Of a stretch of 64,000 nucleotides of DNA, positions 9,751 through 20,668 are shown in pieces (position 1 is the first letter of the stretch; each line of letters opens with the position of its first letter). The position numbers and the translations under genes are program-made. This DNA is from Candidatus Pantoea edessiphila. GTDB taxonomy: Bacteria > Pseudomonadota > Gammaproteobacteria > Enterobacterales > Enterobacteriaceae. The notes below the pieces were generated by a model. It saw only the letters and a list, made by a program, of their open reading frames with translations. It did not search any database and was not told where the DNA came from. Location: NCBI RefSeq assembly GCF_002933315.1, contig NZ_PDKT01000002.1:1-64000 (forward strand). The letters run 5' to 3'.

Positions 9751-10332
9751 ATGTTAAAGAGATTTATTACAGGAAGTACTTTAAGTTTAATTATATTCAG
9801 CAGCTTAACTCAGACAGTACATGCAAGCGAAATTGGTGTTAATATACACAGAGACAGTGGTGTGTTATCACTAGAAACTGGAATAAATACACCAGGAATA
9901 TTTTTAAATAGTAACTTTGCATATAATCCTGCTAACATTACTACTGGTATGTTAGATATTGGTGTTGGTTATAACTTAGATATTGATTCGCTTCGCATAT
10001 CTCCATCAGTTAAAACTGTTATGGGTCTACATACACAATCATCAAATAAGTATTTAATATTTTTAGGTTTAGGCGGCAAAGCAAGTTATGCGCTTAGCTC
10101 ACATTGGAGCATATATGGTCAATGTCACTATGCATTACAAGTTTTTAAAGCAAAAACAATCAATCCATATTATGAAATGGATGGGGGTATAAAATATTCT
10201 CCTAATTCTACTGTAAGTTTAGATATAGGGTATAGACATGTAGTATTAAACAACGAAATTCCGTCTAATGTCTATGTACCAACTGAGTATTTAGCTCATA
10301 ATCCGTATTTAGGCATTTCGATATCATTTTAA
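9751..10332 (+). CDS. yfaZ: YfaZ-family outer membrane beta-barrel protein
   Basis: Predicted small outer-membrane porin-like protein. It is 193 aa with an SD AAGGA upstream. A Sec signal peptide (residues 1-25: KR, hydrophobic LSLIIFSSL, cleavage at VHA/SEIG) precedes alternating hydrophobic/polar strands, and the chain ends in the BamA-type terminal Phe (LGISISF). Resemblance to E. coli YfaZ is seen in GVGYNLDIDSLRISPSVK, the glycine-rich middle (LGLGGKASYALSSHWSIYGQ), VSLDIGYRH and the C-terminal strand. In E. coli yfaZ maps near 50 min, so it has been relocated next to ssb or derives from a different ancestor. The real transport role is unknown. Confidence 0.72.
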   Translation: MLKRFITGSTLSLIIFSSLTQTVHASEIGVNIHRDSGVLSLETGINTPGIFLNSNFAYNPANITTGMLDIGVGYNLDIDSLRISPSVKTVMGLHTQSSNKYLIFLGLGGKASYALSSHWSIYGQCHYALQVFKAKTINPYYEMDGGIKYSPNSTVSLDIGYRHVVLNNEIPSNVYVPTEYLAHNPYLGISISF

Positions 10333-10574
10333 TTATCAAATAAAATATTAATTTTATTTGATTTCACTGGTTAAAGCTCAATATCATGTGTTTTTAAAAA
10401 ATCTTGAAACCATTTTTTTAATAAGTTGATTTTTTATAAAATCATTTGTTATTCGAGCTTACCTGTGAAAGAATAAATTGTAAAAAAGAGATACTAATTT
10501 TGTTTATAATTAATTTTTTATACCTTTTCATTTTTTACCAGTATTGTCAGTTAGATCTAGTTGTAATATTTATA

Positions 10575-10647
10575 TGCCCAGAGGCGGAATTGAACCACCG
10601 ACACAGGGATTTTCAGTCCCCTGCTCTACCTACTGAGCTATCTGGGC
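10575..10647 (-). tRNA. tRNA-Phe (GAA)
   Basis: A 73-nt cloverleaf on the minus strand with acceptor GCCCAGA paired with TCTGGGC, anticodon loop CTGAAAA (anticodon at 10612-10614) and T-loop TTCAATT. No CCA is encoded, so it needs CCA addition. It sits beside cutA, as pheU does in E. coli. Confidence 0.96.
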
Positions 10648-10762
10648 AATAAATATATAGCTTATTAGAACTTAAAGATTAAAATTAGTCAACTTTTATT
10701 TAAAATTATAACAATACTATTTTTTAATGCATTTCCCTATTAATGATAGGATTTCTGCTTTT

Positions 10763-11083
10763 TTATTTAATTTTAGTTAAACATTCTTTTAACCAAACAT
10801 TATATTTTTCATCTGCATATTGAATAGGGATAACTAATAATTCCGGCAATTCATATGGATGAATTTCTCTTAATAAATTTAATAACCGTTCTTGATTAAT
10901 TTGATCAGATTTAATTAACATTTGAAATTCATTGGTTTTTTGTAATTTGTTATCCCAAAAATAGTAAGAAATTACTCCTGGTATTAGAGTAATACAAGCT
11001 GCTAATCTAGATTCTAATAATTTTTTAGCTATTCTATCAGCCTGTTGTTTTGGTATAGTAGAAATAACAATAATTACACTCAT
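10763..11083 (-). CDS. cutA: Divalent-cation tolerance protein CutA
   Basis: Small trimeric PII-like cytoplasmic protein, linked in E. coli to copper tolerance; its true role is unclear. I use the ATG at 11083 (106 aa), because the alternative upstream start at 11095 is TTG and neither has a clear SD. Family motifs are present: LAACITLIPGVISYYFWDNKL, NEFQMLIKS and HPYELPELLVIPIQYADEKYNVWL. E. coli CutA has 112 aa. The pheU-cutA-fxsA neighbourhood is as in E. coli, with dsbD, dcuA and aspA missing. Confidence 0.92.
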   Translation of the reverse strand: MSVIIVISTIPKQQADRIAKKLLESRLAACITLIPGVISYYFWDNKLQKTNEFQMLIKSDQINQERLLNLLREIHPYELPELLVIPIQYADEKYNVWLKECLTKIK

Positions 11084-11407
11084 TTTTAGTTTCAATTTTT
11101 TATTACTAAATTAATATAACTATTTTCAAAATATATTTTTGTTAAATAAATGTCAAAAACGATATTAATCTGTTCTAGCATTTATTTATTGTAACATGTA
11201 ATTTGCAATTTTTTAAATATTGATTAATATAATTATGACATTAATTAATGTATACTTTCATTATATTAATAATCATTAAAATATAACTTCTGATTAATTA
11301 TAATCAGCTTATTAATATAAGCAGATGTAACCCAAGAAATATATTTTTATGTATTTTATAAAGATTTTTGTATCTTTACATAAAAATATACATTGCAGGA
11401 GAATTTA
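11084..11407. other. Divergent spacer cutA/fxsA with hairpins
   Basis: 324 bp with no gene. In E. coli dcuA and aspA lie here. CTGATTA/TAATCAG (11290-11307) overlaps a competing GCTTAT/ATAAGC hairpin, and a 13-bp hairpin sits just ahead of the fxsA ribosome-binding site (listed separately). Confidence 0.5.
11341..11389 (+). promoter_or_regulatory. 5'-UTR hairpin upstream of fxsA
   Basis: ATATTTTTATGTA (11341-11353) pairs perfectly with 11377-11389. Inside it AAGAT/ATCTT (11361-11365 with 11372-11376) makes a second stem. The structure ends 6 bases before the fxsA SD (GCAGGAGA). It could modulate fxsA translation or be a promoter-region palindrome. This is structural inference only. Confidence 0.4.
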
Positions 11408-11860
11408 GTGCGTTGGCTATTCTTAATTACATTTTTTATACTTTTGTGGATTGAAATTGCTTTATTTATTAGTTTATCTAAAATATTTGGTATTGCATTA
11501 ACTATTTTATTAGTATTATTTACTTCATGTATTGGTATATTAATTGTTAAAAATCAAAGTATAAAAAATTTCATATTAATTAAAAAAAAATTAATATATA
11601 ATGAAGTGCCAACAAAAGAAATAGTAAAAATTATTGCTTTGATAATTAGTGGTTTTTTGTTATTATTACCAGGATTTCTTACTGACTTATTTGGCTTATT
11701 GTTATTAATACCACCTATACAAAATTTTATAATTATAAAAATTATGAAAAGGTTAATCATTTGTGGTACTTTTAACAATAACAGATTTACTATAGATGGA
11801 GAGTTTGAAAGGAAAAACGACAAATATATCAATCAATGTGATGATTTTAAAAAACATTAA
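11408..11860 (+). CDS. fxsA: Membrane protein FxsA
   Basis: Small inner-membrane protein; E. coli FxsA binds phage T7 PifA and relieves F-plasmid exclusion, and its native role is unknown. The start is GTG at 11408, 6 bases after GGAGA, giving VRWLFLITFFILLWIEIALF to match E. coli MRWLPFIAIFLYVYIEISIF; the upstream TTG overlaps the SD. It is 150 aa (E. coli 158). Three to four hydrophobic segments are evident (about 3-22, 25-46, 75-100), with the conserved LLLLPGFLTDLFGLLLLIPP. Gene order fxsA-groES is as in E. coli. Retention in such a reduced genome is notable. Confidence 0.92.
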   Translation: MRWLFLITFFILLWIEIALFISLSKIFGIALTILLVLFTSCIGILIVKNQSIKNFILIKKKLIYNEVPTKEIVKIIALIISGFLLLLPGFLTDLFGLLLLIPPIQNFIIIKIMKRLIICGTFNNNRFTIDGEFERKNDKYINQCDDFKKH

Positions 11861-11979
11861 TTTATCTTATAATAGATATCATAATTTTTTATTATCACGA
11901 ATTTATGCAGATTGAAATTAAATTATTCATTAAAACAATATGTTATTTTGTTTTTATAAAAATTTTATTGTTGTTTCCC

Positions 11980-12009
11980 CTTGAAAGGATTGGTGCATGT
12001 CCCTATTTA
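11980..12009 (+). promoter_or_regulatory. Sigma-32 heat-shock promoter of groES-groEL
   Basis: A -35 element CTTGAAA (11980-11986) and a -10 element CCCTATTTA (12001-12009), spaced by 14 bases, match the sigma-32 consensus (CTTGAAA - 13-17 - CCCCATNT). They lie in a patch noticeably richer in G/C than its surroundings, about 85 bp before groES. The E. coli groE promoter has the same layout. Confidence 0.85.
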
Positions 12010-12092
12010 TTTTATCAGTAAGGCTCTAAGCCATTTAGTCGGTATTCACAAAATAAAATGATTAGGTTTCTTACATAAAGGAGAACTATCAA

Positions 12093-12389
12093 ATGAAAAT
12101 TCGTCCATTACACGATCGTGTTATCGTCAAACGTGAAGAAGTCGAGGCTAAATCAGCTGGTGGTATTATGCTAACTGGTTCCGCGGCGTCTAAATCCACT
12201 CGTGGTAAAGTACTGGCTGTTGGTAGGGGTCGTATTCTTGAGAGTGGTCAAGTAAAACCTTTGGACGTAAAGGTTGGTGATATAGTAATATTCAATGAAA
12301 GTTATGGTGCTAAAACTGAAAAAATTAATGAAGAAGAAGTATTAATTATCACTGAAAGTGATATTTTAGCAATTGTTGAAAATTGTTAA
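12093..12389 (+). CDS. groS: Co-chaperonin GroES
   Basis: Heptameric lid of the GroEL chaperonin. It is 98 aa (E. coli 97) with the SD AAGGAGA. It begins [29 protein letters not shown]; the mobile loop [11 protein letters not shown] that docks on GroEL is intact, and so is the roof region [10 protein letters not shown]. It is first gene of the groESL operon behind the sigma-32 promoter. Its base composition is closer to E. coli than its neighbours, as usual for this strongly constrained gene. Confidence 0.98.
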   Translation: MKIRPLHDRVIVKREEVEAKSAGGIMLTGSAASKSTRGKVLAVGRGRILESGQVKPLDVKVGDIVIFNESYGAKTEKINEEEVLIITESDILAIVENC

Positions 12390-12441
12390 AAAATTAAACC
12401 TTAATTTTTATGCATAGTTCACTGAATATAACGAAGTTTGA

Positions 12442-14115
<1,674 letters not shown>

Positions 14116-14171
14116 CTATTTTTTTGACTGTGTATTGTCATTTAAATAAATTGAAGTATTCTATCTTTCCC

Positions 14172-14201
14172 CCCTCTAATCAAAAAAAATTGATTAGAGG
14201 G
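14172..14201. terminator. Hairpin between convergent groL and epmB
   Basis: CCCTCTAATCAA (14172-14183) pairs perfectly over 12 bp with TTGATTAGAGGG (14190-14201), with an A6 loop. The right arm ends 5 bases past the epmB stop. It probably terminates both convergent transcripts, although the flanking T-runs are weak. Confidence 0.75.
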
Positions 14202-14206
14202 AGTTA

Positions 14207-15229
14207 TTATTTAATATGTAAGTTATTTAATACTTTTTTGAATTTATGATTATCATTAACTAATTTTGGTATCATGTATCCAGATAATTGTAAAGGTAAA
14301 TCATTAATTAATTGTAATATATTTTCTTTTTTTACTGAAAAATGTGCAGTACCTTGCACTTTATCTAGTATGTGTAAATAATAAGGTAATATACCTACAT
14401 CAAATAAAGTATTATTAAGCCTAACCAACGTTTCTACACTATCATTTATCCCCTTTAATAAAACACTTTGATTGAGTAAAGTAACACCTGCTTTTTTTAG
14501 CTTATATACTATGGTAAATACTTCATCATTGATTTCTTGAGCATGGTTAATATGTGTCACTAATAATATGTTAAACTTAGTTTTTTTGAAAATTTTACAT
14601 AATTGGTCGGTTACACGAGCAGGAATTACTACTGGAAAACGAGTATGAATTCGTAATTGTTTTATATGAGATATAGTTTCTAATTGTTTTATAATCCATT
14701 CTATTTCATGGTCTTTTGCGATCAAAGGGTCTCCACCCGAAAAAATAACCTCATTTATTTCAGTATGCAAATTAATATAATTTAATGCTATTTGCCAATT
14801 TCTTTTATTACCTTGATTTTTATAATAAGGAAAATAACGACGAAAACAATATCTACAGTTTATAGCACAACTATTTTTTAATAATAACACAATTCTATTT
14901 TTATATTTATGCAATAAACCAGGTATTGTACTGCTTTGTTCATTTAAAGGATCTTGACTATAACCTCTTGTATTAATTAATTCTTTATGATTAATTAAAA
15001 CTTGCATAAGCAATGGATCTTTTATTGTATTTTTTTTCATTCGGTTAACAAATGATTTTGGTACTCTTAAAGGAAACACTGTTCTTAATTTATTAAGTTT
15101 TTCTATTTTATATTTGTTATCTAATTCTAAAATATTTAATAATTTTTCAGGTTTAGTAATAACATTAGCTAATTGTTGTAACCAATCTTCTTTTTTGGAT
15201 AATTGGTTTATATTTATATTATTTCCCAT
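14207..15229 (-). CDS. epmB: EF-P lysine 2,3-aminomutase
   Basis: Radical SAM/PLP enzyme that converts (S)-alpha-lysine to (R)-beta-lysine for EpmA to attach to EF-P. Start at 15229 (340 aa): MGNNININQLSKKEDWL aligns with the E. coli start and has GGAG ten bases upstream, whereas the ATG at 15238 is only 2 bases from that SD. The radical SAM cluster motif is CAINCRYCFRR. EVIFSGGDPLIAKDHE and LLNQSVLLKGIND are also conserved, and YYLHILDKVQGTAHF lies near the PLP site. E. coli EpmB has 342 aa. Divergent from efp, with epmA beyond it. Confidence 0.95.
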   Translation of the reverse strand: MGNNININQLSKKEDWLQQLANVITKPEKLLNILELDNKYKIEKLNKLRTVFPLRVPKSFVNRMKKNTIKDPLLMQVLINHKELINTRGYSQDPLNEQSSTIPGLLHKYKNRIVLLLKNSCAINCRYCFRRYFPYYKNQGNKRNWQIALNYINLHTEINEVIFSGGDPLIAKDHEIEWIIKQLETISHIKQLRIHTRFPVVIPARVTDQLCKIFKKTKFNILLVTHINHAQEINDEVFTIVYKLKKAGVTLLNQSVLLKGINDSVETLVRLNNTLFDVGILPYYLHILDKVQGTAHFSVKKENILQLINDLPLQLSGYMIPKLVNDNHKFKKVLNNLHIK

Positions 15230-15271
15230 TTTCAACATTCTCCAGTGTTAATTTAATAATAGAGGACTGAA

Positions 15272-15838
15272 ATGTTAACTTATTTTAGTAATGATTTTCG
15301 TATTGGATTAAAAATTATCTTTGAAAATGAACCATATGCTATAGAATCCAGTGAATTTGTTAAACCTGGCAAAGGCCAAGCATTTGTACGTGTTAAAATG
15401 CGTCGTTTATTAACAGGAGCTCGCATTGAAAAAACTTTTAAATCCACGGATTCACTTCAATGTGCAGATGTAAAAGATATCAACTTAATATATTTATATA
15501 ATGACAATGATTTTTTTTATTTTATGCATCCTAAAAATTTTGAACATTTTCAAATTAATAAAAAAAATATGGGTGAATCCATTAAATGGATGCAGACAAA
15601 TCTAGAATGCACTGTTACACTATGGAATAATACTCCTATTATCGTGCAACCACCTAAATTCATTGAAATAAAGATTATTAATACTGATCCAGGTTTAAAA
15701 GGAGATACAGTTGTTAGTGGTGGCAAATTAGCCACTTTAATCACTGGTGCAGTAATTAAAGTACCTTTATTCATAAAAACTGGAGAAATAATTAAAGTTA
15801 ATACACGTTCAGGAGAATATGTTTCTCGTATTAAATAA
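15272..15838 (+). CDS. efp: Elongation factor P
   Basis: Binds stalled ribosomes near the E site and promotes Pro-Pro peptide bond formation. It is 188 aa, exactly the E. coli length. The modified lysine is Lys34 in [10 protein letters not shown]. Domains II and III are complete, ending [12 protein letters not shown]. Both modifying enzymes (EpmB divergent, EpmA 90 bp downstream) flank it. EpmC, the hydroxylase, is not in this window. Confidence 0.97.
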   Translation: MLTYFSNDFRIGLKIIFENEPYAIESSEFVKPGKGQAFVRVKMRRLLTGARIEKTFKSTDSLQCADVKDINLIYLYNDNDFFYFMHPKNFEHFQINKKNMGESIKWMQTNLECTVTLWNNTPIIVQPPKFIEIKIINTDPGLKGDTVVSGGKLATLITGAVIKVPLFIKTGEIIKVNTRSGEYVSRIK

Positions 15839-15928
15839 TAAAATTTTAGTTAAATTAGTTACATAAAAATCTTAATTATAATAACTTGAAAGAATTAGTT
15901 TGTTCTTTTTTAAAATGAGATATGCAAT

Positions 15929-16903
15929 ATGAATAAGCAATCAAATTGGCAACCTAGTATATCGATAGATAATTTACTTAAAAGAGCAAAGATTCTGTCT
16001 AAAATAAGACGTTTTTTTTCAATTAATGGTGTATTAGAAGTTGAAACACCTATTATAAGTAGAAAAACAACTACCGATATTCATCTTGTACCATTCAGTA
16101 CGAAATTTATTGATAATTCCTTAAATGAAGAAGAATTTTGGTTAATAACTAGTCCTGAATACCATATGAAAAGATTATTAGCATTAGGTAGTGGACCCAT
16201 TTATCAAATAGGACATAGTTTTCGTAACAAAGAGATTGGACGTTATCATAATCCAGAATTTACTATGCTAGAATGGTACCGTCCTAAATGCGATATGTTT
16301 TGTTTAATGGATGAAGTAGATAATTTATTACAATTTATTTTAGGTTGTAATGGTGCAGATTTTATTTCTTACCAAAATATATTTATTGATCATCTGAATT
16401 TAGATCCACTTTCCACTAATAAAAATCAACTTCTTGAAGCTGCAAGTAAATTAGGTAATAGCCATTTAATAACTCCTGAAAAAGATATTGACAGTATATT
16501 GATGATATTATTTATGATTGGTATAGAACCAAATATTGGACAAAAAAAACCTTGTTTTGTTTATAATTTTCCAGCAAATCAGGCAATATTATCAGAAATC
16601 AATAGTGCAGATAGTCGTATATCAGAAAGATTCGAAGTATACTATAAAGGTATAGAATTAGCAAATGGTTGTCTTGAATTAACTGATTTTCAAGAACATA
16701 TTAATCGTTTCGAAGAAGATAATCGTAAACGAATCAATAGTGAATTACCGATATATCCAATTAATGATATGCTACTTGATGCCATTAAACATGGCATGCC
16801 TGTATGTTCTGGAGTTGCATTGGGTATTGATAGATTAGTAATGTTATCATTAAATGCAAATTCAATACATGAAGTTATAACTTTTCCTATAGATCGTTGT
16901 TAA
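15929..16903 (+). CDS. epmA: EF-P beta-lysine ligase
   Basis: Class II lysyl-tRNA-synthetase-like enzyme (PoxA/GenX) without an anticodon domain; it ligates beta-lysine to EF-P Lys34. It is 324 aa (E. coli 325). Motif 1 is in [11 protein letters not shown]. Motif 2 spans [21 protein letters not shown]. Motif 3 is [12 protein letters not shown] near the C-terminus. Its position downstream of efp differs slightly from E. coli, where the frd operon intervenes. SD weak. Confidence 0.95.
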   Translation: MNKQSNWQPSISIDNLLKRAKILSKIRRFFSINGVLEVETPIISRKTTTDIHLVPFSTKFIDNSLNEEEFWLITSPEYHMKRLLALGSGPIYQIGHSFRNKEIGRYHNPEFTMLEWYRPKCDMFCLMDEVDNLLQFILGCNGADFISYQNIFIDHLNLDPLSTNKNQLLEAASKLGNSHLITPEKDIDSILMILFMIGIEPNIGQKKPCFVYNFPANQAILSEINSADSRISERFEVYYKGIELANGCLELTDFQEHINRFEEDNRKRINSELPIYPINDMLLDAIKHGMPVCSGVALGIDRLVMLSLNANSIHEVITFPIDRC

Positions 16904-17072
16904 TAATTATTTTAATATACCAATTTTTTAGCATATAGCAAATAATTTATTTATATACCTAAATTTATATTAAAAATTTGTTATTTAAAATTGAATAGTT
17001 AGAAATAATTTTTATTTAAATTATTCAAGCGGATACATATTTATATATATCCGCTAAATTGAATATCAAAAT
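16904..17072. other. Spacer epmA/degQ: junction between distant map regions
   Basis: 169 bp of AT-rich DNA between convergent epmA (E. coli 94 min) and degQ (E. coli 73 min). This is one end of the rearranged block. AAGCGGATACATATTTATATATATCCGCT (17028-17056) contains the inverted repeat AGCGGATA/TATCCGCT, an 8-bp GC-containing stem that probably terminates both genes. Confidence 0.6.
17028..17056. terminator. Hairpin between convergent epmA and degQ
   Basis: AGCGGATA pairs with TATCCGCT around an AT-only loop. It lies about 17 bp past the degQ stop on the minus strand. It likely ends one or both converging transcripts. Confidence 0.6.
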
Positions 17073-18440
17073 TTATCTCAATAATAAATATATACTCTCA
17101 TATTCTCTTATTATATTAAACATTAACATAGGAGGTCTACGTTCTATTATCTTGATAATATCATGAATTGTACGAGTACGTCTACGATTGATATTTATAA
17201 TAACATCATTCTTTCTTAATCCTAATTTATAGGCCATTGTATCTTTTTCTATATTTTTAATTTTTATACCTTTATCGCCACTTTTTGTTGTTCCATTAAC
17301 AAGAAGTACACCTTGTAATAATGGAATTGTACTTTTGATAATTGGTTTTGATTTTTTATTTTGAATAATAACCTTTATTTCTAAAGGTTTGCCATTACGC
17401 ATTATTATTATATTGATACTTTTCCCAGGTTCTGTAATTTCAATAGCGATACGTAATTCACTACAATGATTTATAGATTTACCATTTATTGATACTATTA
17501 CATCACCAACCTTAATACCTGCTTTTTGTGCAGCTGAATTTGGTAATATCTCTGAAACCAATACACCAAATTGATTTTTTAAATTAAAGGAATTCATCAT
17601 ATCAGAAGTTATTTCATTACATTTAACTCCTAATTGACCTCTTTTGATTTTACCGTATTTTATTAATTGTTTGGCAAAACTTATTGCCATATTACTTGGT
17701 ATCGCAAAACCAATTCCTATATTTCCACCATTTGATGCTAATATAGCAGTATTTATACCAATTAGTTCACCATTTAAATTAATTAATGCACCTCCAGAAC
17801 TGCCTCTATTAATTGAAGCATCTGTCTGAATAAAATTTTCTATCCCTTCTATATTAAGACCATTTCTACCTATTGCTGAAATAATACCGGCAGTAGCTGT
17901 TTGGCCTAATCCAAAAGGACTACCAACAGCTACAACAAAATCTCCTACGTTAATAGTATCAGAATTTGCTATTTTTATTTGAGCAAGATTTTTTGGTCCA
18001 TTGATTTTAATCAGTGCTATATCGGTTGTTTGGTCACATCCAATTAATTGAGCAGTATATTCCCTGTCATCTCTTAATTTAATGTAAATTTTATGTGCTC
18101 CATTTATAACATGATTATTGGTTAATATATATCCTTTAGTTGAATTTATAATAACTCCAGATCCCAATCCTTCAAATGATTGAATATGATTATTAGTCTT
18201 TATTATGTTTGTAACTATTTTTGATGATTCAAATATATCTTTTCCCTGTGAAGAAATATCATTTCCTTCAACATAAACACTTACTACTGCAGATAATGTT
18301 TTTTCTAACATTGGAGCCAAACTAGGTGTGATATTACTTTGTTTTGTTATTGGCAAAGCAGCTATTGCGTTTAAAACAATAATAAGATTAAACCAGATAG
18401 TTAAAAACAATAAATTAAACAATCGCGTTTGCTTTTTCAT
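17073..18440 (-). CDS. degQ: Periplasmic serine endoprotease DegQ
   Basis: HtrA-family protease/chaperone degrading misfolded periplasmic proteins. It is 455 aa, identical in length to E. coli DegQ, and starts MKKQTRLFNLL. A signal peptide covers about 1-28. The trypsin-like domain has His110 (LTNNHVING), Asp140 (TTDIALIKI) and Ser215 (RGSSGGAL; E. coli has GNSGG). Two PDZ domains follow (about 255-345 and 365-455), ending ESIYLLLR. DegQ rather than DegP is favoured by length, the short LA loop and context: in E. coli degQ is two genes from zapE, and yhcB is lost here. Confidence 0.93.
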   Translation of the reverse strand: MKKQTRLFNLLFLTIWFNLIIVLNAIAALPITKQSNITPSLAPMLEKTLSAVVSVYVEGNDISSQGKDIFESSKIVTNIIKTNNHIQSFEGLGSGVIINSTKGYILTNNHVINGAHKIYIKLRDDREYTAQLIGCDQTTDIALIKINGPKNLAQIKIANSDTINVGDFVVAVGSPFGLGQTATAGIISAIGRNGLNIEGIENFIQTDASINRGSSGGALINLNGELIGINTAILASNGGNIGIGFAIPSNMAISFAKQLIKYGKIKRGQLGVKCNEITSDMMNSFNLKNQFGVLVSEILPNSAAQKAGIKVGDVIVSINGKSINHCSELRIAIEITEPGKSINIIIMRNGKPLEIKVIIQNKKSKPIIKSTIPLLQGVLLVNGTTKSGDKGIKIKNIEKDTMAYKLGLRKNDVIININRRRTRTIHDIIKIIERRPPMLMFNIIREYESIYLLLR

Positions 18441-18914
18441 TTCTACAACGCTCTCTTGCTGTAACGTAAAGTGGAAGACAAAATTTAATTTTTTAAATTA
18501 GATTGCTATATATAAAAGTTTAGATAACTAGCTTTGATATTCAAAATATCAGTAATATATATAATCACTTTTTATTTAAAAATATTTATTACTTAATTTT
18601 ATTAAGAAGGAAAATGATCTTACTATACTTAACATTTAGTAATAAATTATTTCGATAAATATCTGTTAGTAAAATTTATTTCAATTATTATTTAATAAAT
18701 TAATAATTTTATATCTTAATAATTATTCATTTTTAATGATATAATGTTTTATTTCTTATTATTTACATTTTTATATTATTAATAATATATCAATATAAAA
18801 TTTATAAAAATTAAGAAACAAATTAGATTTACTGTTTAGTAAAATTATTTTTTAATTTATTAGTTTTATAAAAAATATTTCTAACAAAACATTTTAAAAA
18901 TTTTTAGGAAAAAA
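18441..18914. other. 474-bp AT-rich divergent spacer degQ/zapE
   Basis: Holds the divergent promoters of degQ and zapE. E. coli yhcB, which lies here, is not recognisable. The DNA is extremely A/T rich with no hairpin stronger than background and no ORF that I can support. Confidence 0.55.
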
Positions 18915-20045
18915 ATGCAACTTTCACCTCTAATTATTCTATACAAAAAAGAAATATTAAAAAATAATTTCAAATTTGATAATATTCAATATAAAACAAT
19001 AAAATTATTAAACAAACTATATAAAAATTTATCGAATTATCAAAAAAATAAAAACTCTATTTTAAAAAATCTATTAAAATTTTTACCAAAATTCATGTTA
19101 CATGATGTATCTAAAAAAAAAATAAGAGGAATTTATCTATGGGGTAATCCAGGATGTGGAAAAACTTGGATAATAAATTTATTTTTTCAGTCTATTCCTA
19201 AAAATCGTAAACTACGTTTTCATATACATGCTTTTCTAATATATGTTCATAAAAAATTAAAGATATTACAAGGCCAGGACAATCCGTTATTAATAATAGC
19301 TAATCAATTTAAATTGAATACAGATATTTTATTTTTAGACGAATTATATATATTAGACATTAGTGATGCTGTATTAATTAGCACATTAATTATGAAATTT
19401 TTTGAGAATGATATCATATTAATAATCACATCTAATGTACCTCCAAATGAATTATATCATAAAATGTTAAACAATAATTTTTTAGTAGTAATCAAAAAAA
19501 TTAAAGAAAAATGTGATGTAATACACATGAATTCTGGAATAGACTATAGAAATATTCATTTTAATTCTATTTGTTTATGGAAATTTCCCTTGAATAATGA
19601 AACATACAATTATATGCATAGTATGTTTTATATTTTATCCGGTAATAAACTTAAAAAAAGTTCAATTTTAAGAATCAATTATCGTAATATAGAAATACTT
19701 GGTTCTAATAATGGAGTGTTATCAATCGATTTTCAATCTATTTGTGCTACTGAAAGAAATCAAAATGATTATGCTAAATTATCTCGTCTTTTTCACAGTA
19801 TACTGGTTCATAACATTCCAATTATGATGTATAATAATGAGAATGAAGCAAGAAGATTTTTATCACTAGTTGATGAATTATACGAGAACAATATCAAATT
19901 GTTAGTATCTGCAGAAACTAACAAGCACCAAATTTATCAGGGCACAAAATTGAAATTTGAATATAAAAGATGTTTATCTCGTTTGCAAGAAATGCAAAGC
20001 GAAAAATATTTTAAATCACAAAAATTTGGTTTTACTGAAAAATAA
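18915..20045 (+). CDS. zapE: Cell division protein ZapE (AFG1-like ATPase)
   Basis: AFG1-family P-loop ATPase that in E. coli associates with the Z-ring. It is 376 aa (E. coli 375). Walker A is GNPGCGKTW near residues 77-85. Walker B is ILFLDELYILDISDA, with the Asp-Glu pair kept. A sensor-like LIITSNVPPNELY follows. The sequence is much more divergent and Lys/Ile/Asn-rich than neighbours, suggesting relaxed selection. It precedes rplM, as in E. coli. Confidence 0.9.
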   Translation: MQLSPLIILYKKEILKNNFKFDNIQYKTIKLLNKLYKNLSNYQKNKNSILKNLLKFLPKFMLHDVSKKKIRGIYLWGNPGCGKTWIINLFFQSIPKNRKLRFHIHAFLIYVHKKLKILQGQDNPLLIIANQFKLNTDILFLDELYILDISDAVLISTLIMKFFENDIILIITSNVPPNELYHKMLNNNFLVVIKKIKEKCDVIHMNSGIDYRNIHFNSICLWKFPLNNETYNYMHSMFYILSGNKLKKSSILRINYRNIEILGSNNGVLSIDFQSICATERNQNDYAKLSRLFHSILVHNIPIMMYNNENEARRFLSLVDELYENNIKLLVSAETNKHQIYQGTKLKFEYKRCLSRLQEMQSEKYFKSQKFGFTEK

Positions 20046-20216
20046 AATTCGATTTTTATGTATTAATTCTTTATAATTACATGTTAATCAATTATCAACT
20101 ATTATAGTACTGATATATTGAAGTAATATAATAACTACTCAACGTGAAGCCTAATATTTTATATAAATAATTAGCGTCTTACAAATATCTAATCTATATT
20201 TTAGGTAAGTTTTTTA

Positions 20217-20645
20217 ATGAAAACTTTTATAGCTAAGCAAAAAACTATTAAACATGATAGTTATTTTATTGATGCATCTGGAAAAATTTTAGGTCGCTTA
20301 GCAACTGAAATAGCTTGTCGTCTAAAGGGAAAACATAAAGTAGAATATACTCCACATGTTGACAACGGGGATTGTATTATTGTTTTAAATGCTGACAAAA
20401 TTTTAATAACTGGTAATAAACGTTCTAGTAAAATTTACTATCGTCATACTGGTTACGTAGGTGGTATTAAGCAGGCTACTTTTGAAGAAATGATGACTCG
20501 TTATCCTGAGCGTGTAATTAAAATAGCAGTTAAGGGAATGCTTCCAAAAAATAAGCTAGGAAGCATTATGTACCGTAGATTAAAAGTTTACAAAGGTAAT
20601 AAACATAAACACTTAGCACAAAAACCGCAATTCCTTGATATTTAA
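20217..20645 (+). CDS. rplM: 50S ribosomal protein L13
   Basis: Early-assembly protein of the large ribosomal subunit. It is 142 aa, the E. coli length: [33 protein letters not shown], with the family signature around [20 protein letters not shown]. It lies 23 bp upstream of rpsI, the conserved L13-S9 operon. The E. coli rplM leader is autoregulated; I see no clear equivalent structure in the 170-bp spacer. Confidence 0.98.
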   Translation: MKTFIAKQKTIKHDSYFIDASGKILGRLATEIACRLKGKHKVEYTPHVDNGDCIIVLNADKILITGNKRSSKIYYRHTGYVGGIKQATFEEMMTRYPERVIKIAVKGMLPKNKLGSIMYRRLKVYKGNKHKHLAQKPQFLDI

Positions 20646-20668
20646 ATATAATAATTAGAGATAAGGCA

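Noticed and set aside
10446-10652. 68-residue open frame downstream of the yfaZ-like gene
   Set aside because: It runs through the tRNA-Phe gene on the opposite strand.
17073-18440. DegP or DegS instead of DegQ
   Set aside because: The two PDZ domains exclude DegS, and length 455, the start MKKQT and the zapE neighbourhood favour DegQ over DegP.
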